This document shows, piece after piece, positions 28,482 to 36,622 of a DNA stretch of 64,000 nucleotides. The stretch comes from Oligoflexia bacterium (lineage in GTDB: Bacteria; Bdellovibrionota; UBA1018). Position 1 is the first letter of the stretch; every line of letters starts with the position of its first letter. The notes beneath the pieces were generated by a model. That model searched no databases, had not been told where the DNA came from, and worked only from the letters and a program-made list of their open reading frames with translations. The stretch spans positions 130,133-194,132 of the forward strand of contig JACMNQ010000065.1 of assembly GCA_014378465.1 (NCBI GenBank). The letters are read 5' to 3'. A program made the position numbers and the translations under genes.

Positions 28482-28519
28482 AGAACCGAGCAGGGATCTG
28501 TCCGCTCGGTTCTTTTTTT
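28482..28519 (+). terminator. intrinsic terminator after the zinc-ribbon gene
   Basis: A perfect 10-bp stem, AGAACCGAGC/GCTCGGTTCT (28482-28491, 28504-28513), with 12-nt loop and seven following T residues. Confidence 0.9.
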
Positions 28520-28585
28520 GTTTCAGGGCTGGAAGAGTGGAGGGTCTGAATGTTGCTTTGAATGAGCATTCGAGGTGATCCAGTC

Positions 28586-28822
28586 ATGACAATCAACACG
28601 ATGCTGCTTTGGGTTTTTGTTTCGGCCCTCGTGATGTTCCTCGGTCCCGGGTTGTATGCCCTGTTTCACGTTTGGAACCAGCAGCGAACGGCGAGTCGGA
28701 ATCATGCACAAGGTCGATTGACTGAGGTCCAGCCGCTTGTGGTTGAGCCCATGGATCCGGCTGAAGCCTGGTTGCCGGAACTCGAAGATCATGAAGACCC
28801 TTCGAATCCTCGAGCCGCTTAG
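28586..28822 (+). CDS. small single-pass membrane protein, unknown
   Basis: 78 residues from the ATG at 28586, chosen because GAGGTGA lies 7 nt upstream; an in-frame ATG at 28562 has no such site. One transmembrane helix (about 5-27) is followed by a polar, acidic tail rich in Glu and Pro. No family recognised. An opposing 89-codon frame on the minus strand is considered a shadow. Confidence 0.55.
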   Translation: MTINTMLLWVFVSALVMFLGPGLYALFHVWNQQRTASRNHAQGRLTEVQPLVVEPMDPAEAWLPELEDHEDPSNPRAA

Positions 28823-28872
28823 AATTCGAGTACGGTCTTCATGTCGTCAACCTGTTTGGAGAAAGCTTTCCG

Positions 28873-29285
28873 TCAGTTCACGATCGGGATGCGACGAGTG
28901 ATGATCTGCTCGAGCCAGGAAAGTTTCGACTCACTCAATGCGGCGGCGGTTTTTTCGCAATGGCGTTGATTCGCATTCACGGATCCGTAAACCATGTCAT
29001 TTTCAAGCGCCAAGGGCCCCACTTCGTTGCACTCGATCACGGTGTCGGGCTCACACGCTCTCGCGACTTCGACTGAGCCTGAGTGACAGGTCGCTCCCAG
29101 CTGGTGCCCGAGCGCGGTTGGTGGACGGAGCGACTCCCCATTCTCTCAATCTGCTTCCAGGCTTTCGCGAGCATGCTCGAGGTTTCAAGCAGCATCCCGA
29201 CGGCTTTCAGTTTTGGACCGATTTTAAACGGGAAATCAGGCTTTTCACGGTAGCGTTCACGTCAGAAGCCGTCGTGGATTTCGAG
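28873..29285 (-). pseudogene. decayed zinc-dependent glucose dehydrogenase
   Basis: Reading the minus strand gives recognisable pieces of a medium-chain glucose/aldose dehydrogenase: IHDGF, an in-frame TGA (29262-29264) where the family has Trp, then RERYREKPDFPFKIG and GMLLETSSMLAKAWKQIERM. The nucleotide-binding strand region is deleted. The frame resumes with LGATCHSGSVEVARACEPD, then another deletion after VIEC, then LALENDMVYGSVNAN and a C-terminus LSWLEQIITRRIPIVN. At least one nonsense codon and two deletions make it non-functional. The 5' third, up to about 29430, is too eroded to assign. Confidence 0.65.
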
Positions 29286-29465
29286 TTCGTGAATGTTGGG
29301 AAGTGGGGCAGAATTTGCGGTTACGGGGAGGGCCGTGAGTGCGCGTATCCGGGGGGATTGCAAGGTGAGAACCAGCAGGCGAGTTTGAAGGTGCCTGGTC
29401 AATTCATTCATGCGAGGGAGCTTTGAAAAAGTTCGCCGCCCATCGGAGGTGAGCGAAACAAAGTG

Positions 29466-29684
29466 TTAGAGTGTCTGTTTCGCAAGTTCGATGGCTTTGT
29501 TTTCATCAATGACTTCCGTCATCATGAATTCGCCCATCGGATCACCCTGGACGCTGACGCACTGTCGAATGATGTGAACAATGGCCTGCACCCCCAAGTT
29601 CGGATTGATGGCCATCAATTTCTTGGTGACGCCGCCTACGGAAGGAGTGGCCACATGACTGGTGCGAAGGGTTTCATAGCTCAT
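29466..29684 (-). CDS. small unknown protein
   Basis: 72 residues with good coding character: MSYETLRTSHVATPSVGG, then a helical segment ending NKAIELAKQTL. It starts 47 bp after the stop of the caspase-like gene on the same strand, so the two may be co-transcribed. The ribosome site is poor and the frame is open further upstream (to about 29730), so the start is uncertain. No family recognised. Confidence 0.5.
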   Translation of the reverse strand: MSYETLRTSHVATPSVGGVTKKLMAINPNLGVQAIVHIIRQCVSVQGDPMGEFMMTEVIDENKAIELAKQTL

Positions 29685-29731
29685 ACGTGGACCCGGTGTA
29701 GCACAGTCCGGGCGTGGACCCCAGTGGGATA

Positions 29732-31354
29732 TTAGCCTGAATTCGGGTTCATTTCGGCAGGTTCCGCGGGAGCCCGCTCCAAGGCGGGGGTTGCCGCTTC
29801 CTGGGCATCTGATCCGGAATCAAGGGCGCTCTCCATCTCGGCCGGAGCCGGTTCGACGATCATGGGCGCCAGTTCCGAAGGAAGGATGAAGGTCGGAGCG
29901 CTCGGAACGTTCAGGTTCGAGCGAACGGCCTCAAGCGGAATGGGGCGGACCAGGTAGCGGCCGTCCGGAGTCTGAGGGGACATTTCGTCGCCTGCGACGG
30001 ACAGAAGGTTGTCATGGCTCATGACCTGGATCAGACTCTTCCAACTGGGGACGGCCTGATTTCGGAGGTGAGCGAGAATCGCGTTGACCAGGGGTTGAGC
30101 GGTCAGGGAGTTGTATCTGAAGTCTGATTCAAGTCCGGTCGAAAGGATCTGGAGATTGTTCCGGGGGTTCACGCCCTTCAGGTCCCGGCCTTTGAGATTG
30201 AAGTACGGCTCCTGATAGTACGTGTAGGTGCTGCAACCATCGAGCACCCAGATCTGATAGCGATTTCCATCGACCTGGAACTCTCCCAGTTCCTTTTCAA
30301 TGCTCTTGAGGTCCAGGTTGCCACCGAGACCGGAGTGACCATTGTAGATCGCGACCGAGGCATTCTCGAGGGCATCTTTCCAGAACGCGTGAAGCGGAGC
30401 GGAGTCGCCGTCGGCACTGACGGTTCCGTAGAAGAAGCGGACTTTCACTTTCACGCCGCCTTCTTTTTTCTCATATTCGCGAATGAAGGGCAATTGGCCG
30501 TACCTCGCCATGATTTTCTTGAAGTCGCCTTCTTTGACTCCCGCATCGGTCAGGAACCTCCTGATCTCGGTTTCGCTGAGACGTCTGTCGGAAAAGCCCT
30601 GTTTTCGGAGGTAGGAGGAGAAACTTCGAAATTCCTTGGCGGCGACATCAAAAGACCATTTCGGATGGGGATTGGAAGTGTCCTTGTTCTTGCCCTGAAG
30701 AACGTGGATCGTGATCTCACCATTTTTGTCGATGAGGCGTGAATAATCCGGATAAGTGATCGGGGACTCAGGAAGTCGGGTCAACTTTGCCGCGACTTTG
30801 AAGTAGTCCACGCCATTTTTCAGGTGGCAACCCGATCTGGTCGGGTTGAAAAAGTAGAAGAAATCAGCGTCAGAGGCGTAGTGCGGATCCGTGCACGGAT
30901 TGATTTCCGCTCCTGCCTTGGCGATGGTCGCGATATTCTGCGGGTCAAATGGAAGCACGAAATCATAGGTGGAACCCACGTTCTTTTCGAGAAGCGCTTT
31001 GCCCTGATAATGATAATGGATGTACTTTTCATCCTGGCGGGTGATCGTCGCGGAATCATCCACGCGTCTGCCGCCTTTGATCGGGTTGAACTGAAAGGCT
31101 CCGGAGAGAAATTTGAGCTGCTTTTCGACCTGCTCCTGAGGAGTGCGCAATTTGGTTTCTTCGGGTTTGTCGTCTTCAGCTTCGACGAGGTAAGGGGTCG
31201 GGAGGACCACTCTGCCATCGAACTGCAGATCCACTTCGACGCCGTCTTTGGAGCTGAATGCCCAGCTCTGGGACATGCCAGCGGAGACTCCGAGGCCGGA
31301 GACCAATGCGAGGGAAAGAACAAGACGACGCGACGATGGGCTTAGAACTCTCAT
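29732..31354 (-). CDS. secreted protein with caspase-like (clan CD) His-Cys dyad
   Basis: 540 residues. An N-terminal signal peptide ends near SQSWA (about 28-32). The N-terminal half is unrecognised. In the C-terminal half, VAIYNGHSGLGG places His340 after a hydrophobic strand, and IWVLDGCSTYTYY places Cys374 after the next strand. This HG/DxC arrangement is that of caspase-like and gingipain-like (clan CD) peptidases. The last roughly 60 residues are a Pro/Ala/Glu-rich tail. The protease call is inference from the dyad and spacing; no full domain match could be tested. Confidence 0.55.
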   Translation of the reverse strand: MRVLSPSSRRLVLSLALVSGLGVSAGMSQSWAFSSKDGVEVDLQFDGRVVLPTPYLVEAEDDKPEETKLRTPQEQVEKQLKFLSGAFQFNPIKGGRRVDDSATITRQDEKYIHYHYQGKALLEKNVGSTYDFVLPFDPQNIATIAKAGAEINPCTDPHYASDADFFYFFNPTRSGCHLKNGVDYFKVAAKLTRLPESPITYPDYSRLIDKNGEITIHVLQGKNKDTSNPHPKWSFDVAAKEFRSFSSYLRKQGFSDRRLSETEIRRFLTDAGVKEGDFKKIMARYGQLPFIREYEKKEGGVKVKVRFFYGTVSADGDSAPLHAFWKDALENASVAIYNGHSGLGGNLDLKSIEKELGEFQVDGNRYQIWVLDGCSTYTYYQEPYFNLKGRDLKGVNPRNNLQILSTGLESDFRYNSLTAQPLVNAILAHLRNQAVPSWKSLIQVMSHDNLLSVAGDEMSPQTPDGRYLVRPIPLEAVRSNLNVPSAPTFILPSELAPMIVEPAPAEMESALDSGSDAQEAATPALERAPAEPAEMNPNSG

Positions 31355-31468
31355 GTGTCATTTATAACACTGGGGATTTCTAATATCAAACAAAAATAGT
31401 CAGGTATTGGAGTGGCGCGAATTTTCCAATAAAACCCGAATGTTGGGTTTCAGTGTCGGATGGGGGTT

Positions 31469-32476
31469 TTAGAGACTGATCCACCCTTGAAGGATCGCAG
31501 TCAGGGTGCCTCCTGCGACCAGAATCCAGAGAGTCACCCCTTGGATCAGGGGCTTCAGGCCGAGGGACTTCAGCAGACTCCGGTTCAGATTGCTGCCAAT
31601 CAGAAACAGGGTAACGACCAGAAGTCGCTTTGCAGCCCATTCGAGGGCGTGTCCTGGCTCCCGAAGCGCCGGAATCCAGGTCACGCAAGCTGCCGCCACA
31701 AGAAAGCCGAGAATGAACCAGGGCTTTTTAGGCTTGGCAGCCGGGGGGCTGGCGTGAGGAGCGGAAGGGTCCGAGCTCTCGAGCTCAGTCGTTGACTTTC
31801 GCGCCCGCCAGAAGCCAATTGCGAAGCTGACCGGGACAATCCACAGAGCACGGGCCAGTTTGACCGTGGTACCGACTTCGAGCGCCTGAGGGCCGTACCG
31901 GAGTGTCGCGCCCACAACGGAGCTCGTGTCATGTATCGCCAGAGCGCTCCACAATCCGAATTGCGCCTGCGTGAGATGCAAGTGCCAGCCGATGGGTGGA
32001 AAAATGAGGAGAGCAATGGAGTTCAGAAGAAAAACAATGGCCAGCGAAAGCGAAACGTCCTGAGGTTTGGCCCGGATCGCGGACGAAACCGCCGCGATGG
32101 CGCTGCCCCCGCAGATCGCGGTTCCGACGCAGAGGAGGAGGGAGGTGTCAGGCGACGTTTTGAGGAGTCTTCCCAGGGCCGATCCCAGCGCGAGAGTCAA
32201 AGCGATGCCAAGCATCGTGTAGGTGATGCCCTGAAGTCCCACTTTTCCGATCACTCCGAGATTCATGCCTGCCCCGAGGCCCGTGATCGAAATCGCCAGC
32301 AGACGGTGGATCCATTTACGGTTCCAATCCGTGTAGGGATTCGGAAAAATCAGGGCGAGGCCGAGGCCCAGACAGAGCGCCAGGCCGGAGGAAACCACGG
32401 GAAAAAGGCACAGCAGAGCTGCCAGTGGAAATATCAGGTTGGCTGGGATAAAAGGCCGGGATACCATGGAGTTCAT
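31469..32476 (-). CDS. YeiH/YadS-family putative sulfate exporter-like membrane protein
   Basis: 335 residues with about ten transmembrane helices. The family's conserved features are visible: TGLGAGMNLG (about 47-56), LCVGTAICGGSAIAA (about 115-129) and the ALAIHDTSSVVGA segment (about 179-191). A charged cytoplasmic loop at about 230-250 is Ser/Pro-rich. PF03601 members are annotated as sulfate or organic-anion exporters without direct proof. ATGs at 32476 and 32467 are both plausible. It diverges from the PhyH gene with a 45-bp promoter space. Confidence 0.85.
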   Translation of the reverse strand: MNSMVSRPFIPANLIFPLAALLCLFPVVSSGLALCLGLGLALIFPNPYTDWNRKWIHRLLAISITGLGAGMNLGVIGKVGLQGITYTMLGIALTLALGSALGRLLKTSPDTSLLLCVGTAICGGSAIAAVSSAIRAKPQDVSLSLAIVFLLNSIALLIFPPIGWHLHLTQAQFGLWSALAIHDTSSVVGATLRYGPQALEVGTTVKLARALWIVPVSFAIGFWRARKSTTELESSDPSAPHASPPAAKPKKPWFILGFLVAAACVTWIPALREPGHALEWAAKRLLVVTLFLIGSNLNRSLLKSLGLKPLIQGVTLWILVAGGTLTAILQGWISL

Positions 32477-32521
32477 TGCTGAGTGTTCCTATCCTTTGAG
32501 AAAAGCAGAAAAGAGCCACAG

Positions 32522-33472
32522 ATGTCCAATTTGAATCACACTGGTCCGAATAAATCTCCGGAAGCGTTCGCAGCCGCCGGAAATTCCGACGCAGCCTCGG
32601 ATGCCCCTTCAGGTTCTTCGGTGCCTTCCGTGAGTGCGGCAGCACGGAATCCAGAACTCGGAAGGAAGTTCACTCTCGGCAAGGACATCACGGACGAGCA
32701 GAAGGAATTCTATCACAAGTACGGTTTCGTGGTGTTCTCGGGCGTCTTTTTTCCTGAGCAGATCGCGATCGTCACCGAGGAACTTGAGAAGCAGAAGAAG
32801 CTGGTCGCGGATTCCGGGAAGACCGAAATCAACGGGGTGCCGATCAAGTTTGGGATCGATAAGGAAAATCGCGTGATTCCTCAGCGAACTCCCTTCATGA
32901 ATCTTCTCAGTCCAGTCATCGACAGACTCGTTCGGGACCCGAGACTGGAAGCGCTGCTGCAGTTCATTCCCGACAGTCGCTTCGGTTACAACGAGCGCGA
33001 CGGTGTGGTGATCAATCATTATGTCGCCGGTGGAAAATCCAAATTCAAGAAGCTGGGCTGGCATACGGATTCGATTCGGGACATCTTCTACCTCGAAAAA
33101 GTCCGCCCCATGCTCAACGTCGGCATTCATGTTTCACCTTCGTCGGCAACTCAAGGTGGACTTCGCATCATTCCGGGCACGCACAACCAGAGCATCTGGA
33201 AACTTCTCACCGGAAAACTCCACATCATCGGTCATGCGCCCGATCCCAACGAACTCATCGTGAATGTCGCGGTCGGGGATCTCACCATTCATGATGGCAG
33301 ACTCTGGCACCGCGCCGCGGGTCCGACTCAGGCCCTGGGGCACAATCGCAAGACCATTTACTTTCCGATTCTCTGCGGGCCCTACTCGCCCAAGAATGAG
33401 AACAGCAAACCGCCTTTTTACCTGAGGTTCATGACCAATGTTAAACCCAAGCCCGACGTCAAAGACGTCTGA
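32522..33472 (+). CDS. phytanoyl-CoA dioxygenase (PhyH) family Fe(II)/2-oxoglutarate oxygenase
   Basis: 316 residues from the ATG at 32522; an upstream GTG is less likely. After a Ser/Ala-rich N-terminus, the double-stranded beta helix carries HxD in LGWHTDSIRD and the distal His in HDGRLWHRAAG, with a 2-oxoglutarate-binding Arg candidate nearby. The family hydroxylates diverse lipids and natural products; the substrate is unknown. The SDR gene begins 1 bp after the stop, so the two enzymes probably act together on one pathway. Confidence 0.85.
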   Translation: MSNLNHTGPNKSPEAFAAAGNSDAASDAPSGSSVPSVSAAARNPELGRKFTLGKDITDEQKEFYHKYGFVVFSGVFFPEQIAIVTEELEKQKKLVADSGKTEINGVPIKFGIDKENRVIPQRTPFMNLLSPVIDRLVRDPRLEALLQFIPDSRFGYNERDGVVINHYVAGGKSKFKKLGWHTDSIRDIFYLEKVRPMLNVGIHVSPSSATQGGLRIIPGTHNQSIWKLLTGKLHIIGHAPDPNELIVNVAVGDLTIHDGRLWHRAAGPTQALGHNRKTIYFPILCGPYSPKNENSKPPFYLRFMTNVKPKPDVKDV

Positions 33473-33473
33473 G

Positions 33474-34277
33474 ATGTCTAAGACGCTTAAATTTCGAAAC
33501 GTTCTCATCACGGGAGCCAGTGGCGGCATCGGCAAGGCACTGGCGGAAGGTTTCGCGGCCAAGGGTGCCAACCTGCTTCTCGTCGCTCGCAATGAGAGCG
33601 CGCTGAAGACTCTGGCGGCAGCTCTCGAAAAGAAGAATCCGAAGATCAAGGCGCACGTTCTGGCGCTGGACCTTTCGAAAAGTGACGCCGCGTCGAAGCT
33701 GAAGCACCATTGTCTCGAGCAGAATTTCAGTGTGGATACCCTGGTCAATAACGCGGGTTACGGAGTCTGGGGACAGTTTGCGGAGCTGAGTCTGCAGGAA
33801 CAGCTCGACTGCATGCAGGTCAATGTCACGACTCTCGTGCAGCTCACGCATGAGTTCATTCCGATGCTCAAGGAAAACGCTTCAAAAGGCGGGGCTTCGC
33901 TCATGAATGTCGCGAGTACCGTCGCTTATCAGGCAATGCCGACTTTCGCGATCTACGCGGCCAGCAAATCGTTCGTACTCTCGTTCACGCGCGCGCTTCA
34001 TCACGAGTTGAAGCCTTTCGGCATTGCGGTCTCCACGCTGGTGCCGGGCGCCACGGAGAGCAACTTCATCGAGCGTGCAGGTCTGCAACACACGGCGGAG
34101 AAGGCCAAGAAAGTCACGATGACGGCCGAATCCGTGGCGCAGATCGGTATTCGCGGCCTGGAAAAGAATCAGATTGAAGCCATCGCGGGCGGGCTCAACA
34201 GGATGATGGCGGGTGCCACTCGTTTTCTACCCAAGAGCGTGCTCGAACATGCGGCCGAAAGCATCTACAGAAAATAG
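33474..34277 (+). CDS. short-chain dehydrogenase/reductase (DltE/YqjQ-like)
   Basis: 267 residues from the ATG at 33474, 1 bp after the PhyH stop. Classical SDR motifs: cofactor loop ITGASGGIGKALAEG, ALDLSKSD, NNAGYG, catalytic Ser in NVASTVAY and YAASKSF (YxxxK). A VPGATESNF loop follows. NADP preference is suggested by ARN after the second strand. The pair with PhyH suggests a hydroxylate-then-oxidise sequence. Confidence 0.9.
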   Translation: MSKTLKFRNVLITGASGGIGKALAEGFAAKGANLLLVARNESALKTLAAALEKKNPKIKAHVLALDLSKSDAASKLKHHCLEQNFSVDTLVNNAGYGVWGQFAELSLQEQLDCMQVNVTTLVQLTHEFIPMLKENASKGGASLMNVASTVAYQAMPTFAIYAASKSFVLSFTRALHHELKPFGIAVSTLVPGATESNFIERAGLQHTAEKAKKVTMTAESVAQIGIRGLEKNQIEAIAGGLNRMMAGATRFLPKSVLEHAAESIYRK

Positions 34278-34321
34278 AGACCGCGGAGAGTCGTCCGACT
34301 TCCTGGCGGAGCAATGTTTGA

Positions 34322-34948
34322 TCAATGCTTGATTGCGGCTCGCGCTCGTTTCTTGGAGTGATTCCAACGGTAAATGACCGCGACTGCCACCAGGACGAGG
34401 CCGCAGAGAAGCACCCGGTTGAAGGCCTGGAACTGTTCAATGAGCAGATCGGCCCGATTGGCGGCGAGGAAACTCAGGCAGATCAGGGTGGGGACGTACA
34501 GGGTGGTGGAAAGCGCATTCATGCGGAAGAAAGTCCTGGGCGGGACCTTCAGCGCTCCGGCGGAGAGGAAGATGATGCTCCTCATTCCAGGGGTGAAGCG
34601 CACCATGAAAATGAACTTCGAAGCATTTTGCTGCAGAAACACGGAAATTTCCTGAAAGCGCGCGGGTGGGCAGAACCGGGTGAAATGTCGGTGACCGATG
34701 ATCCGGTGACCGAACTTCCGGCCGATGAAAAAAGCAAGAGTATCGCCGAGCAGAATCGCCGAGAGCGCAAGCAGGATGGTCAGTTTGAGTTCGAAGTGAC
34801 CGGTGCCAGCCAGCACACCCCCCGTGATCAAAGTGATGTCTGAACTGAAAGGAAAGCCGATGCTGCAGCCCATGAGCAGAGTGAAGAAGGCGAGGTAGGG
34901 CGGTCCTCCGAGGAGGGGTGACAGAATCAAGGCACGAATGGCGTCCAT
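34322..34948 (-). CDS. DedA family inner-membrane protein
   Basis: 208 residues. Family signatures are GCSIGFPFSSDITLITGG (about 27-44) and, later, FMVRFTPGMRSIIFLSAGALKV (about 112-135), flanked by four to five hydrophobic helices. An AFFIGRKFGHRIIG segment lies between them. DedA proteins influence undecaprenyl phosphate flipping and membrane potential. A related DedA is at 45762-46415 and a TVP38 relative at 16-720. It converges on the SDR gene. Confidence 0.9.
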   Translation of the reverse strand: MDAIRALILSPLLGGPPYLAFFTLLMGCSIGFPFSSDITLITGGVLAGTGHFELKLTILLALSAILLGDTLAFFIGRKFGHRIIGHRHFTRFCPPARFQEISVFLQQNASKFIFMVRFTPGMRSIIFLSAGALKVPPRTFFRMNALSTTLYVPTLICLSFLAANRADLLIEQFQAFNRVLLCGLVLVAVAVIYRWNHSKKRARAAIKH

Positions 34949-35395
34949 AGGTCCCCAATAGCGTACTTTTTCCGTGCGGTAATCTCAAGACCTATTGCGT
35001 TTCAGCCTGGTGCCGGCACTGGTCAATCCTCTGCGGTGTCAGCCATGCCTTCTTCTTTTGGCCTTCCTTTGACCGGGGCATCTACACTACATTCCCGTGA
35101 TGCCGGGACAGTCACGGAATTTGATGCAGAGGCTGATGCGAGGGACCGGAATCGCCGCCTGTTTTCTCATCGCTTGCGGAAACAGGGTGGAGGCCTGGCG
35201 TGGTGGATCGGGGATGCAGTTGGGATTCTCCTTTACGCGCCTCCACTTCTGTTTTTCATGATCCGTGATCGGAACCTTGCCCGGCTCAGGGCATCTCCGC
35301 TGGATCAGGTTGCCTGCTTCGTGATCAAGCCCCCAAAAATTCAATCCGCCTCTCCGCCCTCCGTATGAAACCCGTCCGTCGAAAGGAAACTCACG
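34949..35395. other. 447-bp region with no confident gene
   Basis: Two overlapping short frames are open on the plus strand. One (from about 35099) would begin MPGQSRNLMQRLMRGTG and run into CFLIACGN, which resembles a lipoprotein signal, but it stops after about 54 codons. The other (35036-35368) has a hydrophobic patch but poor coding character. This may be a frame-shifted small lipoprotein remnant. The last 20 bp hold the AAAGGAAAC ribosome site of the alcohol dehydrogenase. Confidence 0.35.
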
Positions 35396-36436
35396 ATGAT
35401 TTCAGTTCAAGGTTATGCAGCTCTCAGCCCCAAAGCTCCGTTGACTCCCTTCAGTTTTGAAAGCCGTGAACCGCGTGATACCGATGTAGTCATCGATATC
35501 GCTTATTGCGGCGTCTGCCACTCCGACATCCATCAGGTTCGGGACGAGTGGGGCGGTTCGCAGTTTCCCATGGTTCCCGGCCATGAGATCGTGGGGAAGA
35601 TCACGCGCGTCGGCGCGAAGGTGAAAAAATTCAAAGTGGGGGACCTCGCCGGCGTCGGTTGCATGGTGGACTCCTGTCAGGACTGCTCCAACTGCGGCGA
35701 AGGGCTCGAGCAGTACTGTGAAAAGGGGTTTGTTGGAACCTACAATGCGACGGGTAAAGACGGGCTGCCCACTTTCGGTGGCTATGCGAAATCCATTGTC
35801 GTCGATGAAAAGTTCACGCTCCGAATCTCACCCAAGCTGGATCTTTCAAAGGTCGCGCCGCTTCTCTGCGCAGGCATCACGACCTATTCACCGCTCAGAC
35901 ATTGGAAAGTGAGCAAAGGTCAGAAGGTGGGGGTCGTGGGGCTTGGAGGCCTTGGACACATGGGGGTCAAGTTCGCCCGATCCTTTGGCGCGAAGGTCGT
36001 CGTGTTCACGACTTCGACGAAGAAGAAGCAAGATGCGCTTCGCCTGGGAGCCCATGAAGTGGTGCTCTCGAAGAATGAAGACGAGATGACCGCGCACGCC
36101 GGGAGTTTTGATTTCATTCTGGATACCGTATCCGCGCCCCACAACCTGAATGATTATCTGAATCTCCTGAAGCGGGACGGAACGCTGGTCACGGTGGGCG
36201 TCCCTGAAAAAGCGCCTGAAGTGGAGCCCTTCAGCCTGATCATGAAACGGCGTCAGGTGGGTGGCTCGTTGATTGGCGGAATTGCGGAAACCCAGGAAAT
36301 GCTCGACTACTGTGCGGAACATGGGATCACCTCGGACGTTGAAATGATTCCGATCACGGGCGTGGACGAGGCTTACGAGCGCATGATCCGCGGCGACGTG
36401 AAGTATCGCTTCGTGATTGATCTCAAATCGCTTTGA
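35396..36436 (+). CDS. zinc-dependent NAD(P)-linked alcohol dehydrogenase (YahK/CAD-like)
   Basis: 346 residues. Catalytic zinc ligands are in YCGVCHSDIH and VPGHEIVG; the structural zinc cysteines are in SCQDCSNCGEGLEQYC. The Rossmann loop is GVVGLGGLGHMGVKFA. An FTTSTKKK segment after the second strand fits NADPH preference, as in cinnamyl-alcohol-type aldehyde reductases such as YahK. It likely reduces a broad range of aldehydes. Single-gene unit with a good ribosome site. Confidence 0.93.
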   Translation: MISVQGYAALSPKAPLTPFSFESREPRDTDVVIDIAYCGVCHSDIHQVRDEWGGSQFPMVPGHEIVGKITRVGAKVKKFKVGDLAGVGCMVDSCQDCSNCGEGLEQYCEKGFVGTYNATGKDGLPTFGGYAKSIVVDEKFTLRISPKLDLSKVAPLLCAGITTYSPLRHWKVSKGQKVGVVGLGGLGHMGVKFARSFGAKVVVFTTSTKKKQDALRLGAHEVVLSKNEDEMTAHAGSFDFILDTVSAPHNLNDYLNLLKRDGTLVTVGVPEKAPEVEPFSLIMKRRQVGGSLIGGIAETQEMLDYCAEHGITSDVEMIPITGVDEAYERMIRGDVKYRFVIDLKSL

Positions 36437-36525
36437 GCACGCTTTCGGAATCATCTCCCTCCCGACGGAGTTCACTGAGCCAGTCTCAACGCAGCCGGAC
36501 TTTGCCTTTTTTGGCATCGAAAGCC

Positions 36526-36553
36526 TTGAGTTTTCAGGCAAAATCCGTATTCT
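36526..36553 (+). promoter_or_regulatory. candidate sigma-70-type promoter of the S1-domain gene
   Basis: TTGAGT (36526-36531) and TATTCT (36548-36553) are separated by 16 bp, about 70 bp before the start codon. Upstream, TTTGCC and GGCAAA form a distant inverted repeat that may be the end of the preceding transcript. Confidence 0.4.
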
Positions 36554-36622
36554 CATCTTTCATTTCACTGGAGTTCAGTCCGGCTCGATTCTTCATTTAA
36601 CGCGTAACGCGAGGTAGCGACC

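Noticed and set aside
28938..29426. 162-codon plus-strand ORF
   Set aside because: It lies over the glucose dehydrogenase remnant on the other strand and is Arg/His-rich without family resemblance.
35285..35330. TPP riboswitch on the minus strand
   Set aside because: AACCTGATCCAG resembles the 3' part of the TPP motif, but the CTGAGA arm is absent or misplaced and no thiamine gene follows.
35036..35368. 110-codon plus-strand ORF before the alcohol dehydrogenase
   Set aside because: Poor coding character, no ribosome site and no recognised motif; overlaps another short lipoprotein-like frame.
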